64,000 nt of DNA, taken from Synanceia verrucosa. Its lineage: Eukaryota; Chordata; Actinopteri; Perciformes; Synanceiidae. A model generated the notes under the pieces. It was not told the DNA's origin. It saw nothing but the letters and a program-made list of their open reading frames with translations, and did not search any database. Below are positions 24,501 through 35,337 of this stretch, piece after piece; the stretch's first letter is position 1; each line of letters begins with the position of its first letter. A program made the position numbers and the translations under genes. The stretch is from NCBI GenBank assembly GCA_029721515.1, contig CM056555.1, positions 2,446,001-2,510,000 on the forward strand, read 5' to 3'.

Positions 24501-25932
24501 TATGTCGCAACTTCAATGATCCTCTCGGTGATGGTCGTGTTTCCTCTTTGCAGGCGACCAGGGCGACCGAGGCGACCGAGGACCCACAGCGAGAGGACCC
24601 AAAGGAGCACCAGGTGCACCTGGTCTACCAGGTAAATGATTCAGAAATCTGATATCAGGACAAATGCCCTCAATATCAGCCTCTGTTAGCTCTGTTAGCA
24701 CTGTTAGCTTAGCTGCTGCCATGTTGAGAGCCATGCGGAGGCAATGAAAATGCTCCAAAAAACTTTGGTGCTGCGAAACTTTGAACTTTTAGCTGTTTAG
24801 GACATTAGAAATACCTGCAGACAATCAGATCCTGTTGCTCCAATGAACTGAAGAACTGAAGAAAGCTGTAGTTTTTGTCTTTAATGAGCTTTTCTAAAAC
24901 AGGAAGTAACATCACTGAGCCTGCAGGGCCTCTTATAGACTCATAGAAAACTTACGTATGTTTTTTTTTTTTACTTTACTTACTTTTTTTACTTTACTTT
25001 TACTTGCCCGGTTACCAGGTAAATGATGGCGCATAACTAAGAAATGTGATTTAAGAATAAACACCCTCATTGTCGGACTCTGCTAACGCTGTTAGCGCTA
25101 CTAGCTTAGCTGGCGCCATGTTGAGAGCTGTGCAGAGGCAAAGGAAATGCTCCAAAAAACTGATGCTGCGAAAGTTTTAACTTTTAGCTGTTTAGGACAT
25201 TAGAATACCTGCAGACAATCAGATCCTGTTGTTACAATTAATTGAAGAACTGAAGAAAGACGTAGTTTTTGTCTTTAAGGTGTGTTTCTAAAACAGGAAG
25301 TAACAAAACTGAGTCTGCAGGGCCTCTTAAAAGCTCATAGAAAATTTATTTAGGAAAAAAAAAACTTTTCTTACTTGACTTCTGTTACTGAATGACAGAT
25401 CATGACTAAGAAATCAGATTTAAGAACAAACGTCCTCATTACCAGACCCTGTTAGCGCCGCTAGCTTAGCTGTCGCCATGTTGAGAGCCAAATAGAGGCA
25501 ATGGAAAAGTACACTGGAGATGTCTCTGGAAAGCCGGCAAAAGTTGGAACTTTTAGCGCTTAAGTGTGACCAGATAAACACCTGCAATCAGATCCTGTTG
25601 TTACAAAGAATGTCCTCCCATCTGAAACAAATACACCTGAAGAAAGATTTTATGTTTAAGGAGTGTTTCTAAAACAGGAAGTAGCATCAACTGATCTTTT
25701 TACTTTACTTTTTATTCTCCTCTCAGGTGAACCCGGTCGACCTGCGTACGGTAAAGACGGCCGTGAAGGGCTGAGGGGACCCCGTGGCGTCCCTGGTGCC
25801 GTGGGCGTCCCCGGGCCCCCAGGTCCCGCCGGCATGAACGGCTACTGCGAGTCGTCACAGTGCGTCCTGCCCATGGTGGCGTCACCGGTCTCTGCTAAGG
25901 ACTCCAGCATGAAGGGCCCCAGCGACATGTGA
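10524..25932 (+). CDS. col9a1: Collagen type IX alpha-1 chain, short (no NC4) form, complete, 32 exons
   Basis: Thirty-two exons with consistent splice sites give 2064 coding bases, 687 aa. Exon 1 encodes a signal peptide (MALSRICRQS..., ending SAQ) that joins directly to Gly-X-Y repeats, as in the human short COL9A1 isoform (about 678 aa from memory). Most exons are 54 bp or multiples of 9, the fibrillar/FACIT collagen pattern. Order: signal, COL3, NC3 with CPNACP cysteines, COL2, NC2 (DRHIKQVCMRVMQEQLAQLA), COL1, NC1 ending MKGPSDM. NC2 is far closer to human COL9A1 (DQHIKQVCMRV) than to COL9A2 or COL9A3. The chain forms the collagen IX heterotrimer (alpha 1-2-3) on the surface of collagen II fibrils in cartilage, vitreous and notochord-type matrix. 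The NC4 (thrombospondin N-like) exons of the long isoform are not seen upstream. AATAAA at 26449 probably ends the transcript. Confidence 0.95.
10910..11012 (+). repeat. LINE/SINE 3' tail with (TCTAA)n end in col9a1 intron 1
   Basis: GTGTAATGACAATAAAGATG followed by repeated ATCTA units is the usual 3' end of teleost L2/Maui-type elements. The body upstream, from about 10850, is only weakly recognisable. Similar ends occur at 50150-50190 and 52320-52380. The rest of intron 1 (to 11710) shows no exon resembling the NC4 domain. Confidence 0.55.
12018..12360. repeat. 21-22-bp minisatellite in col9a1 intron 2
   Basis: About 15 units of the form TCTCATAATTCTGACTTTTT alternate with TCTTATAATTTAAACTTTTT. 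It produces a repetitive 91-codon ORF (LSHNSDFLSYNLNF), which is an artefact of a unit length divisible by three. Confidence 0.95.
15472..15519. repeat. (TA)n microsatellite next to the exon 7 donor of col9a1
   Basis: About 24 TA units begin 8 bp after the splice donor at 15464. Length variation here would change the start of the intron but not the GTGAGT donor. Confidence 0.97.
17036..17130. repeat. Dispersed repeat beginning GGGCTGTCGAAGTTAA
   Basis: The start matches a common vertebrate DNA-transposon remnant whose end reads GGGCTGTC(A/G)AAGTTAA and continues with GCGCATTAA-like motifs. Its far end is not clear. It lies in the col9a1 intron before exon 11. Confidence 0.4.
17702..23832 (+). 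other. col9a1: col9a1 exons 12-28: COL2 triple helix
   Basis: Exons: 17702-17755, 17911-17964, 18073-18126, 18300-18353, 18431-18484, 18580-18633, 18883-18936, 19043-19096 (eight of 54 bp), 19181-19225 (45), 19319-19372, 19476-19529, 20482-20535 (54 each), 22298-22369 (72), 23239-23274 (36), 23379-23423 (45), 23523-23555 (33) and 23686-23832 (147). All begin and end on codon boundaries except that exon 28 hands over to NC2. Some triplets deviate, for example GLPASK at the end of exon 18 and GSTG at the 27/28 junction. The two longest introns (19530-20481, 20536-22297) contain nothing I can name apart from a short GACCTGA-type repeat at 20537-20595. Confidence 0.93.
22618..22765. repeat. Dispersed repeat with GGGTATTGGCAAGGACTT and CACGATACAATAC motifs
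   Basis: These motifs are known from a family of short interspersed fish repeats. Only this segment is recognisable within the col9a1 intron 22370-23238. Confidence 0.4.
24038..25932 (+). other. col9a1: col9a1 exons 29-32: NC2, COL1 and NC1
   Basis: Exons: 24038-24092, 24218-24406, 24554-24631 and 25727-25932, with phase-1 junctions between them. Exons 29-30 carry NC2, the short coiled-coil-like trimerisation segment with the conserved Cys of KQVCMRV. COL1 follows (GENGFPGHTGSRGLPGLKG in exon 30) with small interruptions (GPTARGPKG; EPGRPAYGK). NC1 has two cysteines (YCESSQCVLP) and ends at the TGA at 25930-25932. It is slightly longer than human NC1. Confidence 0.95.
24632..25700 (+). repeat. 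col9a1: Three tandem ~370-bp copies filling the last col9a1 intron
   Basis: Three diverged direct copies begin near 24620, 25006 and 25385. Shared landmarks in order are GTTAGCTTAGCTGCTGCCAT-like, GCCATGTTGAGAGC, AAATGCTCCAAAAAACT, TTTTAGCTGTTTAGGACATT, CAGATCCTGTTG and CTAAAACAGGAAGTA. Copies 1 and 2 are closest; copy 3 is more diverged. Copy 2 starts with GGTTACCAGGTAAATGAT, matching the end of exon 31 and its donor (TACCAGGTAAATGAT at 24625-24639). Confidence 0.9.
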
Positions 25933-26455
25933 GGAGGGCCCAGGGCCGAAAAAAAGACTGGAGGAGGAACCACAACTCTGTGGGAGATCTGGAGTTTTTT
26001 GTTTTTTTTTTAAATTCGGTGAGCTCATTTGGAAAATAATCTGAAGCCATTTTTGTGGTTCTAAACCGACATGAAGGTGGACCAAAGTTTACCTCACTTC
26101 CTGCCATCTCTGTACTGTTAAAAAAGAAAAAAAAAAAGACGAACTTCCTGTCCATGCTTTGCATCTCAAAGTGTTTCTGTTTGTTTATGTAAATGTGTCA
26201 ATACATTTCAATTACACAGCTGGATGACGTACATTTTGTTTGTGAGCATCTTTGTTGTTTATCCACTTTAACCCCCCCCCGCTGTGCCTCTAAACAGAGG
26301 ACATGTTTGATGATTTCGCTGTCATGGCGGCTGTTGTTTTTGTGACTGGAGGGCGGCGATGTGTGAAAACCTCTCTGGCGGTTTTATATGAATTTTTATT
26401 TATTATATCAAGGTTCAAGGTGACATCTTCGAGTTGTACAAAGGAGGAAATAAAC
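25933..26455 (+). other. col9a1: col9a1 3' untranslated region with poly(A) signal
   Basis: The sequence after the stop codon contains no further exon. AATAAA at 26449-26454 is the best poly(A) signal; a second AATAAA lies at about 26548. The end is inferred. Confidence 0.55.
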
Positions 26456-28361
26456 ACATTTTGATAACCTCTTGCATGTTTTGTATTGAAGAGTATGGCC
26501 AAAAACTCCTCTGGTTCTTCCTCTAAACAAAACCTGACCACATGTGAAATAAAACATCCATTTTTAAGGGCCAACGCTTACATCAGTGTATTACTATAAG
26601 GGCATTTTTGGTTTAATACAAATACAAACAACAGCAACTAGATGATATTTTATTCTCAGAGAGGACAAAATGTCATGTTCTAACCACAAATTATTTGGAA
26701 AATTGCAAAATATATAACAGAAAGAGATGGATTCAGCCTGAAATAAATAATAAAATGTATTTAAAACCTGAAACCAAAGCACTAAACAACATTTTTAAGG
26801 GTAATTAAGCCTCAGTGCTGCATAAGTCCTACTTTCCTCCTAATAAGGTGAAAAACATTAATAAATTAAATGCGCACTGCATTATGTGAAATGTTTCTAA
26901 ACCTCCAACATTTGGTCACATATGAATGATTTTAATTTAACTTAAGGACAAGAAGTGATTGAAAATATCAATTATTCTCATTAATTAAACTGACTTGTTT
27001 TCAAATTAATTGAAAAATGAAAACAGTAAAAATGTTCATCCCAGTTTCTCAGAGGTCTTTAAATGTCCTGGTTTGTACAAAATCCCAAAACATTTAAGAC
27101 CATGCAAAACTGAAAAAATCTGCAATTATTATTATAAGGTAACTGATCAGTTTCGGTTCATTTTTAGGATAAAAAATACTTTAATTGAATAAGAGTTTCA
27201 TCAATAATTTCCTAAATCTGCACTGACCACAGTATGTATGAAGTAGTTCATCATACTATTGTAATGTTTCATTATATTTTTATTATTTTTATTTGTTGTC
27301 GGCATAAAAAGTATTTCTCTTTGTAATAATTGTGACAAATAAAAGTTTTTTTGGGAAAAAATAGTTTATAATTACATTTAAGAAAAAAAGTAAAAAAAAA
27401 AAATACCAGCTGAAAAATAACCACCCATTAACTCCCTTCTTTTTTGTCAGTGTATCATTTAATGTACTCTCACAAGTTGGTGAACAGGTACAACTTTGTC
27501 GCTCACGGTACTAAATCACACATCCATTGATAGTATAAATAGCCAACCTAATAATAATAATAGTACACATTTTCAAATACATAAAGTCATCAAGTATCCA
27601 AGTCTTTAAGTTACGGACATGAAATAAAAAGGCATACAAAATATCGCAGACGTTGGAAGTCCAGTTTGAAGCAAAAAACAAAATGATAACAAAAAAGTAA
27701 ATCACATTTTGGACATGGCAGTTAATTAGTAAACAGAGGGTTTTGATAGAGAAAAGAACAAGAAAACTTTCCTAGACTTTCAATTGACAAATATTGCAAC
27801 AATTAAGCATCTTATATTAAAAATAGTCACTGAAAGAGCATAAGTGAGTGTAAGACTTCCTGCACACGACAAAGGCAACGATTTCTGCTTTTTTTGTTTT
27901 GTTCCGAGTAGAAAAATGAAACCTTTCCAGATGCCGGCGGGGGTCGACTCCCGCCTCCACTGCCTTCGCTCCACTTCGATTGTAAGGCATTAATGGATGA
28001 ACCATCTGATGTGAAGGAAGGCATACCTCTTTCTAGTCAGGCTGCTAACGTGGGAACATAACTCTGTTTATTTTGACGCACATTTTCAGGTGACGTTAAG
28101 GGCCAATCACAAATCTTTGGGGCTGCCAAAAAACATTTAATCCAACATCTCACAATGATACACGACTCAGCGCTGCCCCTCTTAATGATTTTTTTTTTTG
28201 GGCACATGAAGAGAAAACACTTTTTTTGACACTTGATTTTTGAACCAGGAGAAGGGAAGGAGTGGATTTTCAAAGTAAAATACTCAAACACAACAACAAA
28301 GAAAAGAAGCCTAGCTGGTGAGCTAGCGGGGCTCAACTGAACGAAGGCTCGGGGTTTGGCT
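26456..28361. other. Convergent interval between col9a1 and ptp4a1
   Basis: AT-rich sequence with several T-runs and short ORFs that have no coding character. The right part, from roughly 27000-28361, is probably the ptp4a1 3' UTR on the minus strand. I see no separate gene. Confidence 0.5.
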
Positions 28362-29502
28362 CTACTGGATGCAGCAGTTATTGCGATGGCCGTTGGAATC
28401 TTTGAAGCGCAGGCGCATCTTTGGACGATATTTCTCCAGGTAGAAGAGCTGCTTGCTGTTGAACGCTCCTCGACGCTTCCTGGAGGAAAAGAACCAGGAC
28501 AGGAGCTCAGATCAGATCAGCAGATCACCTGCAAACACTCTGACGTCTGTGCAGCTCTGAGAGACCAACCTTCATCATGAAACTGGAGCGTTTGGATGAC
28601 AGATTAATCCTTTTGAGTCATTTTTTAAAAGAAATAAAAATCCGATTCCAGTTTCTTAATGTACAGTTGGTCGAGATATATATATATATATTTTTAAGAT
28701 ACATTTGTTGATTTATTTACCTTTGTTGCATAATTTTTCTATTGATATCACTGTTTTTGTTTTTAACATAAACCCTTATTGTTGCTCTATCCACTTCGCT
28801 GCAGTAATTCTGTAAATTTATTCATTGGTGGGATGAATAAAAGCTACTTTTACCTTATATTCAGATTATAATGAATATCTTTGAGATGTGGACAAAACAA
28901 AAGGCCGTTGAAGATGTCATTTTGGGCTTTTGGGAAACACTGATTCACATTTTTGTGGCATTTACAAACCAAAATAACTGGAAAATAATCATTAGTCACA
29001 GTCCTTAAGTGTTAGTTATGCATCTTTTTAGCTATTTTCTTAATTACAAAAAAAATATGACAATATATACAGTAACACGTTAAATATATCTACATACACC
29101 GGTAGATTTTAAATCTTACAGAGGACAATAAAAAAATTAAAATAAATAATAGCTCTCCATATGACAACAAACAGCACTACTTATCTGTTTTTTTTTTTTA
29201 ATATTACTATTTTTGGATGTGATGTAATAAAAACATGATGTTTTTCAGGCAAACAGTCATTCTTGTGTGGTTATTTCTGATCGATTAACAAATTACAGTT
29301 GATTTTCCAGAATCGAGTTATGTTCAGTGTGACAAAAGATTTGAAATTTAATGCAAAAAATGTAATTATTATTTAAAATAATGATAAAATAATTGGAGCT
29401 TGATGACGCACACTTATATCACACACTTTAAAATTACCCACTCTGCTGCCTCGTCACTATCTGATGTATCTCACTATATAAATATATCTATTTATATCCC
29501 TC

Positions 29503-29551
<49 letters not shown>

Positions 29552-32130
29552 GTACAGTTGTGACTCATCCATCGCTGCTTTGTGCGTCAAACATCAATAA
29601 AAACACTTCCTGTCTGAAGGAGTGTGAGGACAAAGTGTGTCCAGCAGAGGGCGCTGTTTCCTCTCTTTCAGCTCTGTAAACAGCTAAATTCAAAGTTTTT
29701 TTTCCAGCTGAGGACTTAAATCCATTTGTTTTCTGTCATCTTCTCTACTGTCACTAAACACTAAATAAACAACAGTATTTGCAGAAATAAGTAAGAACAG
29801 AACATAAGTGTCTTCATAGCAAAGTGCTGTTTTTATATTAATTATTTTTTTATTATTTTACATACACCATGGATCTCTGTTGACTAGTCATTTTACACAT
29901 TTATATTTCTATTCAGTCTTTTCTTGTTAATAATAATAATTATGATTTGTCAGTGTATTCTGTTTAGAGGTTGTGAATTACATTTTAGTCTAAAGGGAGC
30001 ATTTTCAGGTTAATACAAGCTGATATTATTCAGGTTTTAGGAGCATTATGTGGACATGAACACAGCACATATGGCTTAATTTAAGGTTTCGACAAGTAGC
30101 TTATTTCCTGTTTCAGACCAGCTCAGAGCTACTAGGCCACAGTTTGCAGAGATACATGCACAGAATAAAAGCCTATTTATGTGGTCGGATGGTTTCACAT
30201 TCATGGATTTATTTAAAATTTAAGTTATATGAAGGCGGTACTCCTGGGGCGTTTGAGTGTGTATATAAACAGGAATATTAATCTTTATTATCCATGTAAA
30301 CAGTTCAGTTAAAATCAGAATATTGTTTTCATGCCTGTGAAGTAAACGCCACGGGTCTCACTTACTGTCGAATGAACTGGACAGCGTCTTCATATTTCAT
30401 CCCACATTCGATCAAGGCGAGCGCCACCAGAACAGGAGCTCTGCAGAGAGGAACGTTCATTTCATTTGCTCTGTTTGTTATGGCGCCTACTAAATACCTG
30501 CAGGATGTTTCCAAGGATCAGACTATTTTACTTTGGGACAAACAAATAATTTCCGAATAGAAAACAAGCTAATAAAGATATTTAATATTTGTTTAACAGA
30601 AAAGGCATAATGCTGAGAGCTTCATTTATTCTTAATTGTCTCTATAATGTTTGTTCTTATATTTGCAGTAGATTAATTTGTCACGCAGCAAGAAACCAAG
30701 TTAAATTCCATCCAGATTTTTACTGTTAAATGACTCAATCCATCACCTACTAAAGCACTTTTTGAGAGGAAATGGTCCCTGTTTGAGCATCAGAATATAA
30801 TCCAGGTATTAGTCACCTCCCCAGCCCGGCCACACAGTGGACAGCAACGCAGCAGCCGGGCTCCTCCCTGAACTTCAGCTTCAACAGGTTCAGCCAATCA
30901 TCCACGATCTGGTTGGAAGGAGGGGCGCCGTCATCGAACGGCCAATCCTGGGGAAGAACAGAAGGGGAGGAAATGACATCATCATCATCATGAAAACCAA
31001 AACAAAAAGAGCGCGAGGCCGAACGAGCTGTAGGCAAACTAAAATGTTGTTGTAGGGGGAGGGGAGGTTTTCTGGCTTCATGGATGTTTCTGTTACACGG
31101 ACTTTGTTTTAAAAATGTGGTCACTGATAGAATCAGTTTATGGAGACGCATCATTAAATAAATCTCTGAACTTAACAGGAGAAAAAGGCCATGACAATCA
31201 TTTCAAGAGCTTAACCAATCAACAGAAAATCATTTGAAGACTGTTTCTGATGATCGTTTGAGTCATTTATGAAGCAAGAAAGCAGATTTATTGGTGCCCG
31301 CTTCTGGAGAGGAAATGGATGGAAAACATAATTGTTAAGAAAACATGAGGATGAAACAGGAAATAAAACCTGTCTGACAGCAGAGATGGGAGTGAACTCA
31401 CCAGGACCTGGATCCCCTCCTTCACCACCAGAGTGGCGTCGTAGGTCGCCTCGCAGACCCTCACCACGGTGGTAACGCCATATTTCTTCAGCTCCTGTTA
31501 ATATTCATGCAGCATAACGTCAGTAACACCAACAATAAAGCTCCTCTTAAAGTCTAAAATGACTCTTTCATTACAGTTAATCTGATGAAACATTATCTGT
31601 TACAAGATTAACAGATGTATCACAGCAGCATTTCAGTAATGAATCCAGACAACCACTAAAAACACATTTTTCTGTTCAGGAACGACAGGAAATAACTGGA
31701 ATTTAACACCTCAATCAAAAAATAATAAGACTGTGCTTTGATATTTTTTATTTAACAGTAAATTTGAAAATTCCTGGATAACAACACTAATACTTTAGCA
31801 TTAATCATTTTGATTAAAGAGCCTGCACATCCTGGTGGATTAACTGTTAAAGAAACATTAAAAATATTCTGGTAATTAGTAATACTATTAATTTAAACAC
31901 CTGACACTGGGTTGTGCTTTGATACATTAGCTAAGGATTGTGTTTACATAAAAAACATGTAACTAATCTTAAAAAAAAGCATTTAAGTGATTATGTGGAT
32001 GAGCAGATTTGAACTTTCAGCTCACCTCGATGAACTTGTTCAGGGTGGCGTTGGTGGGATTGTGGGTAATGAGGAACCTCATGTTTTTGTAGGTGATCTC
32101 CACGGGGGCCGGTCTGTTCATACGAGCCAT
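28362..32130 (-). CDS. ptp4a1: Protein tyrosine phosphatase type IVA 1 (PRL-1), complete
   Basis: Five coding exons: 32026-32130, 31402-31494, 30817-30947, 30366-30440 and 28362-28479, total 522 bases, 173 aa, the exact length of vertebrate PTP4A1. It starts MARMNRPAPVEITYKNMRF and ends NGHRNNCCIQ, which separates it from PTP4A2 (167 aa, no MAR start, NGHCCVQ end). The general-acid loop WPFDDGAPP and the P-loop HCVAGLGRAP (CX5R, with Ala after Arg, as in all PRLs) are intact. The C-terminal basic stretch plus CCIQ is a CAAX farnesylation signal for membrane targeting. PRLs are small oncogenic phosphatases that bind CNNM magnesium transporters. The main ATG has a strong context (A at -3, G at +4). 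The leader carries an upstream ORF at 32605-32670. Gene orientation is divergent from lgsn. Confidence 0.97.
29504..29550. repeat. (TA)n microsatellite in the last ptp4a1 intron
   Basis: About 23 TA units. The rest of the intron 28480-30365 is AT-rich with no feature I can name. Confidence 0.97.
31640..31830. repeat. Dispersed repeat, copy 1 (second copy at 62640-62820)
   Basis: CACATTTTTCTGTTCAGGAA, GACAGGAAATAA, AACACCTCA and TCCTGGATAACAACA occur in the same order and spacing at 62667-62780. The two copies share about 180 bp at perhaps 75-80% identity by eye. Family unknown. Confidence 0.75.
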
Positions 32131-32604
32131 TGTGACAACGTCAAAAAACGACAACAAAAACAACCCAGAAGTCTTCCACGGAGTAAAAAGAGGGATGTAA
32201 ACACTTAGTTAAACTCGGAGGGAATGTCAAACCAAAACAAGCTCCGAGGAACAGAAACCTTCCGATCTCCTTCGAGGTTGGCAAAGAGAGAAAAACGAAA
32301 GAACGAAAGCTGAGACGGGATGAATGTGGGAATTTAGGGAGCCGAAAAAAAGGGCGGACGATCAGAAAGCAAGTGAAAACCCTCTCCTCTGGAGTAAAAC
32401 AAAAGAAAAGGGAGAAAGGAAAAAACAAGGCTGGTTCCACCTCGATTCTGGCCAGGCGGAAGCCGACGAGGGCAGTGTGCAGCGGGTGGAGTTACCCCAT
32501 CCAGGCCGAGGTGTCGCTGGTTCTGGGAGGCGTCCCGGTCCTGCCGACTCTCCGGGGTCCCTCCTGTGGCTCAAGTGCGTCGGATCGATGGCGAGTCTGG
32601 CCGT

Positions 32605-32670
32605 TCACTCGTCTGCATAGGCGGCGTGCTGAGCCTGGCAGTAGTCCCCACTGCCTTTCAGAAACTCCAT
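32605..32670 (-). promoter_or_regulatory. ptp4a1: Conserved 21-codon upstream ORF in the ptp4a1 5' leader
   Basis: On the minus strand, ATG at 32670 opens a 21-codon ORF ending TGA at 32605-32607; it reads MEFLKGSGDYCQAQ then HAAYADE. An acceptor (TGTCCTGCAG) at 32701 puts it near the start of the exon that runs on to the main ATG at 32130, about 475 nt after the uORF stop. To my knowledge the mammalian PTP4A1/PTP4A2 leaders carry a uORF with nearly this peptide, reported to repress PRL translation depending on magnesium. The uORF ATG has a weak context (T at -3, G at +4), allowing leaky scanning. One more upstream ATG is followed at once by GGG TAA at 32492-32500. Regulation in this fish is inferred from the family. 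Confidence 0.85.
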
Positions 32671-32839
32671 AAATGTGTGACCCAGAACACCACAGAACTG
32701 CTGCAGGACACAGAGGGGGACAAGGAGGACGGGACGCTTTAAAAGACAGACAATTTCACAAAACACACAGGCTACAGGTGCACTGAAACCCCAAAACAGG
32801 GTCCGCTAAAGTCATGTTTCCATAAATATTTACACAAAC

Positions 32840-33545
32840 GGAACAATTATCTTCATTATCAATTAATCTGCAGATTACTTTCTAGACTGATCGATTAGTG
32901 TCCGAGTGTCCATGGTGACGTCTTTCTTCTGTGTCTAGTTTGATCCCAAAAAATCAAATATTTTCACTTTAATGTGACATAAAGGAGAGAAAAGCAGGAA
33001 AACTGCATATCTGAGAGGCTAAAAACAACATATTTCCATGAAAAATAACTGCAACGATTAATTAGGTGATTATTTTTCCTGTCATTCGACTAATCAATTA
33101 GTCAACTAATCACTGTAGCTCAAGTGTGCAGGGCTACAACTCGTTATTGACACTGTTAATTGATTTGTTGAGTATTTGTCTACAAAATGTCCACCCCAAT
33201 TTTTGGAACTTCTAACCGGATGTGTCTTTCAGTGTCTTTTTTGGTCCAAAAAGCCAAATATTTTCACTTAAAAAGAACATAAATCAAAGAAAAGCAGGAA
33301 ATCTCCATATTTGAGAGAATGAAAAACACTTTCTGATATTTTTCCATGAAAAATAACTGCGATGATTAAACAGCTGTTGATTATTTTTCTGACAATCGAC
33401 TAATTGATTAGTCAGCTAATCACTGCAGGTCAAGTGTATGGGGATGAAGAATTATTGTTACTGTTGATTTATCTGTTGAGTATTTTCTTGATTTATAATT
33501 TGCTTATTATTTTGACAAGTTAATCAACAAAAATAATATTTACTG
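32840..33545. repeat. Tandem copies of an AT-rich inverted-repeat element in ptp4a1 intron 1
   Basis: Two full copies and part of a third share the blocks CAAATATTTTCACTT, AAAGCAGGAAA, TTTCCATGAAAAATAACTGC, GATTATTTTTC and CGACTAAT(C/T)(A/G)ATTAGTCA, and restart with GCAGGGCTACAACT near 33129. The element has short inverted ends (GGGCTACAACTAATTATT-like), as in a common teleost MITE. A related copy is at 61188-61888. The remaining intron to 35337 holds no supported feature. Confidence 0.7.
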
Positions 33546-35337
33546 ACTTTAAAAGGATTTTCTCAGACTCATGTCATTTTGACCTTTAATCTGCACTTTA
33601 GACTCTCACAACTTGTGCTGGACATTTGTCTTCATTTTGGACATTTTACAACATGAGGGATAAACTGGAAAACAAACTGAGTCATCATTAAGTAGCTGCA
33701 CATCTTCTTTATCAAACGTTAAATTTAGATGTTTTTTTCCTGTAGCAGCAGAAACACTAAACTCCTTCCTGCACATTTAGAAAATGACTCATGAGTAACA
33801 GAAAGTGTAAATATTGGCAGCGAAACAACAGCTTCAGGCAAATTTCAAACAATAAACAAAAACAAATAGTTTTTGGAAAGCTGCAGTTTTAAGTCAATGT
33901 TAATATTTGACAAGGGACAACGAGAACAAACATCCACAACAATGACTGATTATGGTTTCCCACAACTTTATAGACATTATAATGAAAAATACAACAATAA
34001 GAATAATAATAAGATGAGGATACTTTATAAGTCCCAGGTAAAAAACTGAAAACAGATGCAATTTACAATGTTTTAGAAAAAGCTGAAGAACTTTAATGAT
34101 TACTTTCATCTGTCAATTTATCAATTAGCTGATCAGTCTACAACATGCCAAGAAAACTTGAAAAATGGGTCTTGTTTTATCCAAAACCCAAAGGTATTCA
34201 GTTAAATGTGGAGGAAAATAGACATAAAATTAATTCTTGCAGCTCTGCGCTGGAGGCATTGAACCACCTGGTTTCCACACTGGACAGGTGGAGAAATAGT
34301 GTTTTTGAGAAGAAACTAAAGATGAGGGAGGGATCTGGATGTTACATAAAGTCACGCTGCAGCACCATGTAATATATCTTCCCTGATGGCTGCTGGTGTA
34401 CAACAGGAAGGATGTGTCATTTCTGACATCTGGCTCATAATATCTGATAATACCATGAGGCCTTCAGCAGGGCTTCACCTCTCTGTTCATGTTACCACCA
34501 CCACCACACATCTGACTCACTGCCATTTATTTCCTAATGTTTCTGCCCTTTAAACCCTAAAGAGGATTGAAGCTCGAGGCCTCTTTACCAAACACGTTTC
34601 CCTCCAGATTATAATCCAAACACTCCTGAAAACACCAAACTGTTCAAGTACGCTTCGATAATCCGGTATTTTCCGCATTGGGCATGAAAAAGCACAACAC
34701 GGTGGAGCGTTTGACTCGTTAACACGGGTGTGATGTGAGAATAGATAGAGAAACAGTTATTTAAATGGGTGCTGTGTTTGTGAAGTGTCCTTTGTGTGAG
34801 CTCACACTGGGCGCCATCATTTAACATGAAGAGGCCTTCAGGCACCGGGAGGTGGACAATGTACACGGTGCCTGAAGGCGACAAACACGACGCCTCGTTA
34901 GCGCAACAAACGGGCAGCAGGTGCGAGGAATCGCTAATAAAACGTCGTTTGTAATTTCCACTTGGTTTGAGTAAAACTGCGTCGATTTTAACCGACAGAA
35001 ACCTCCCGTGTGACTAGCCGGGACCAGCCCGGGCTGCGCATCGCCGACGGCCGCTATCCTGAGCCCATGACGAACATCCAGCAAACCGTTAAATGCGCTT
35101 GAATAACCGGGCCGGAACACCGGTTCAGTCACTTAATATGACAGTTAGATGTTAGATTTAACGTTTGGCGACAGAGACACGGAGCTATTCAAGCGGGTTT
35201 GGTGCCGAGCAGGCCGTGATTTAACCGAGGAAAAACCATGAAGGCCAGCTGGTAGCGATAACGTACTGATTTTACAAACCGGTGTGATTAAAAACAACAT
35301 GGCGGCCACACAAGGAAAAGAATACCACTTTACTTAC

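Noticed and set aside
24192..24758. Minus-strand proline/glycine-rich ORFs
   Set aside because: They are the reverse complement of Gly-X-Y collagen exons, which commonly leaves long open antisense frames.
32324..32672. Plus-strand ORFs of about 98 codons over the ptp4a1 leader
   Set aside because: They have no splice or domain support and overlap the minus-strand leader and its conserved uORF, which explain the sequence better.
34145..34372. 75-codon ORF with a MPRKLEKWV start in ptp4a1 intron 1
   Set aside because: No domain or repeats, and no splice evidence; length is within chance expectation.
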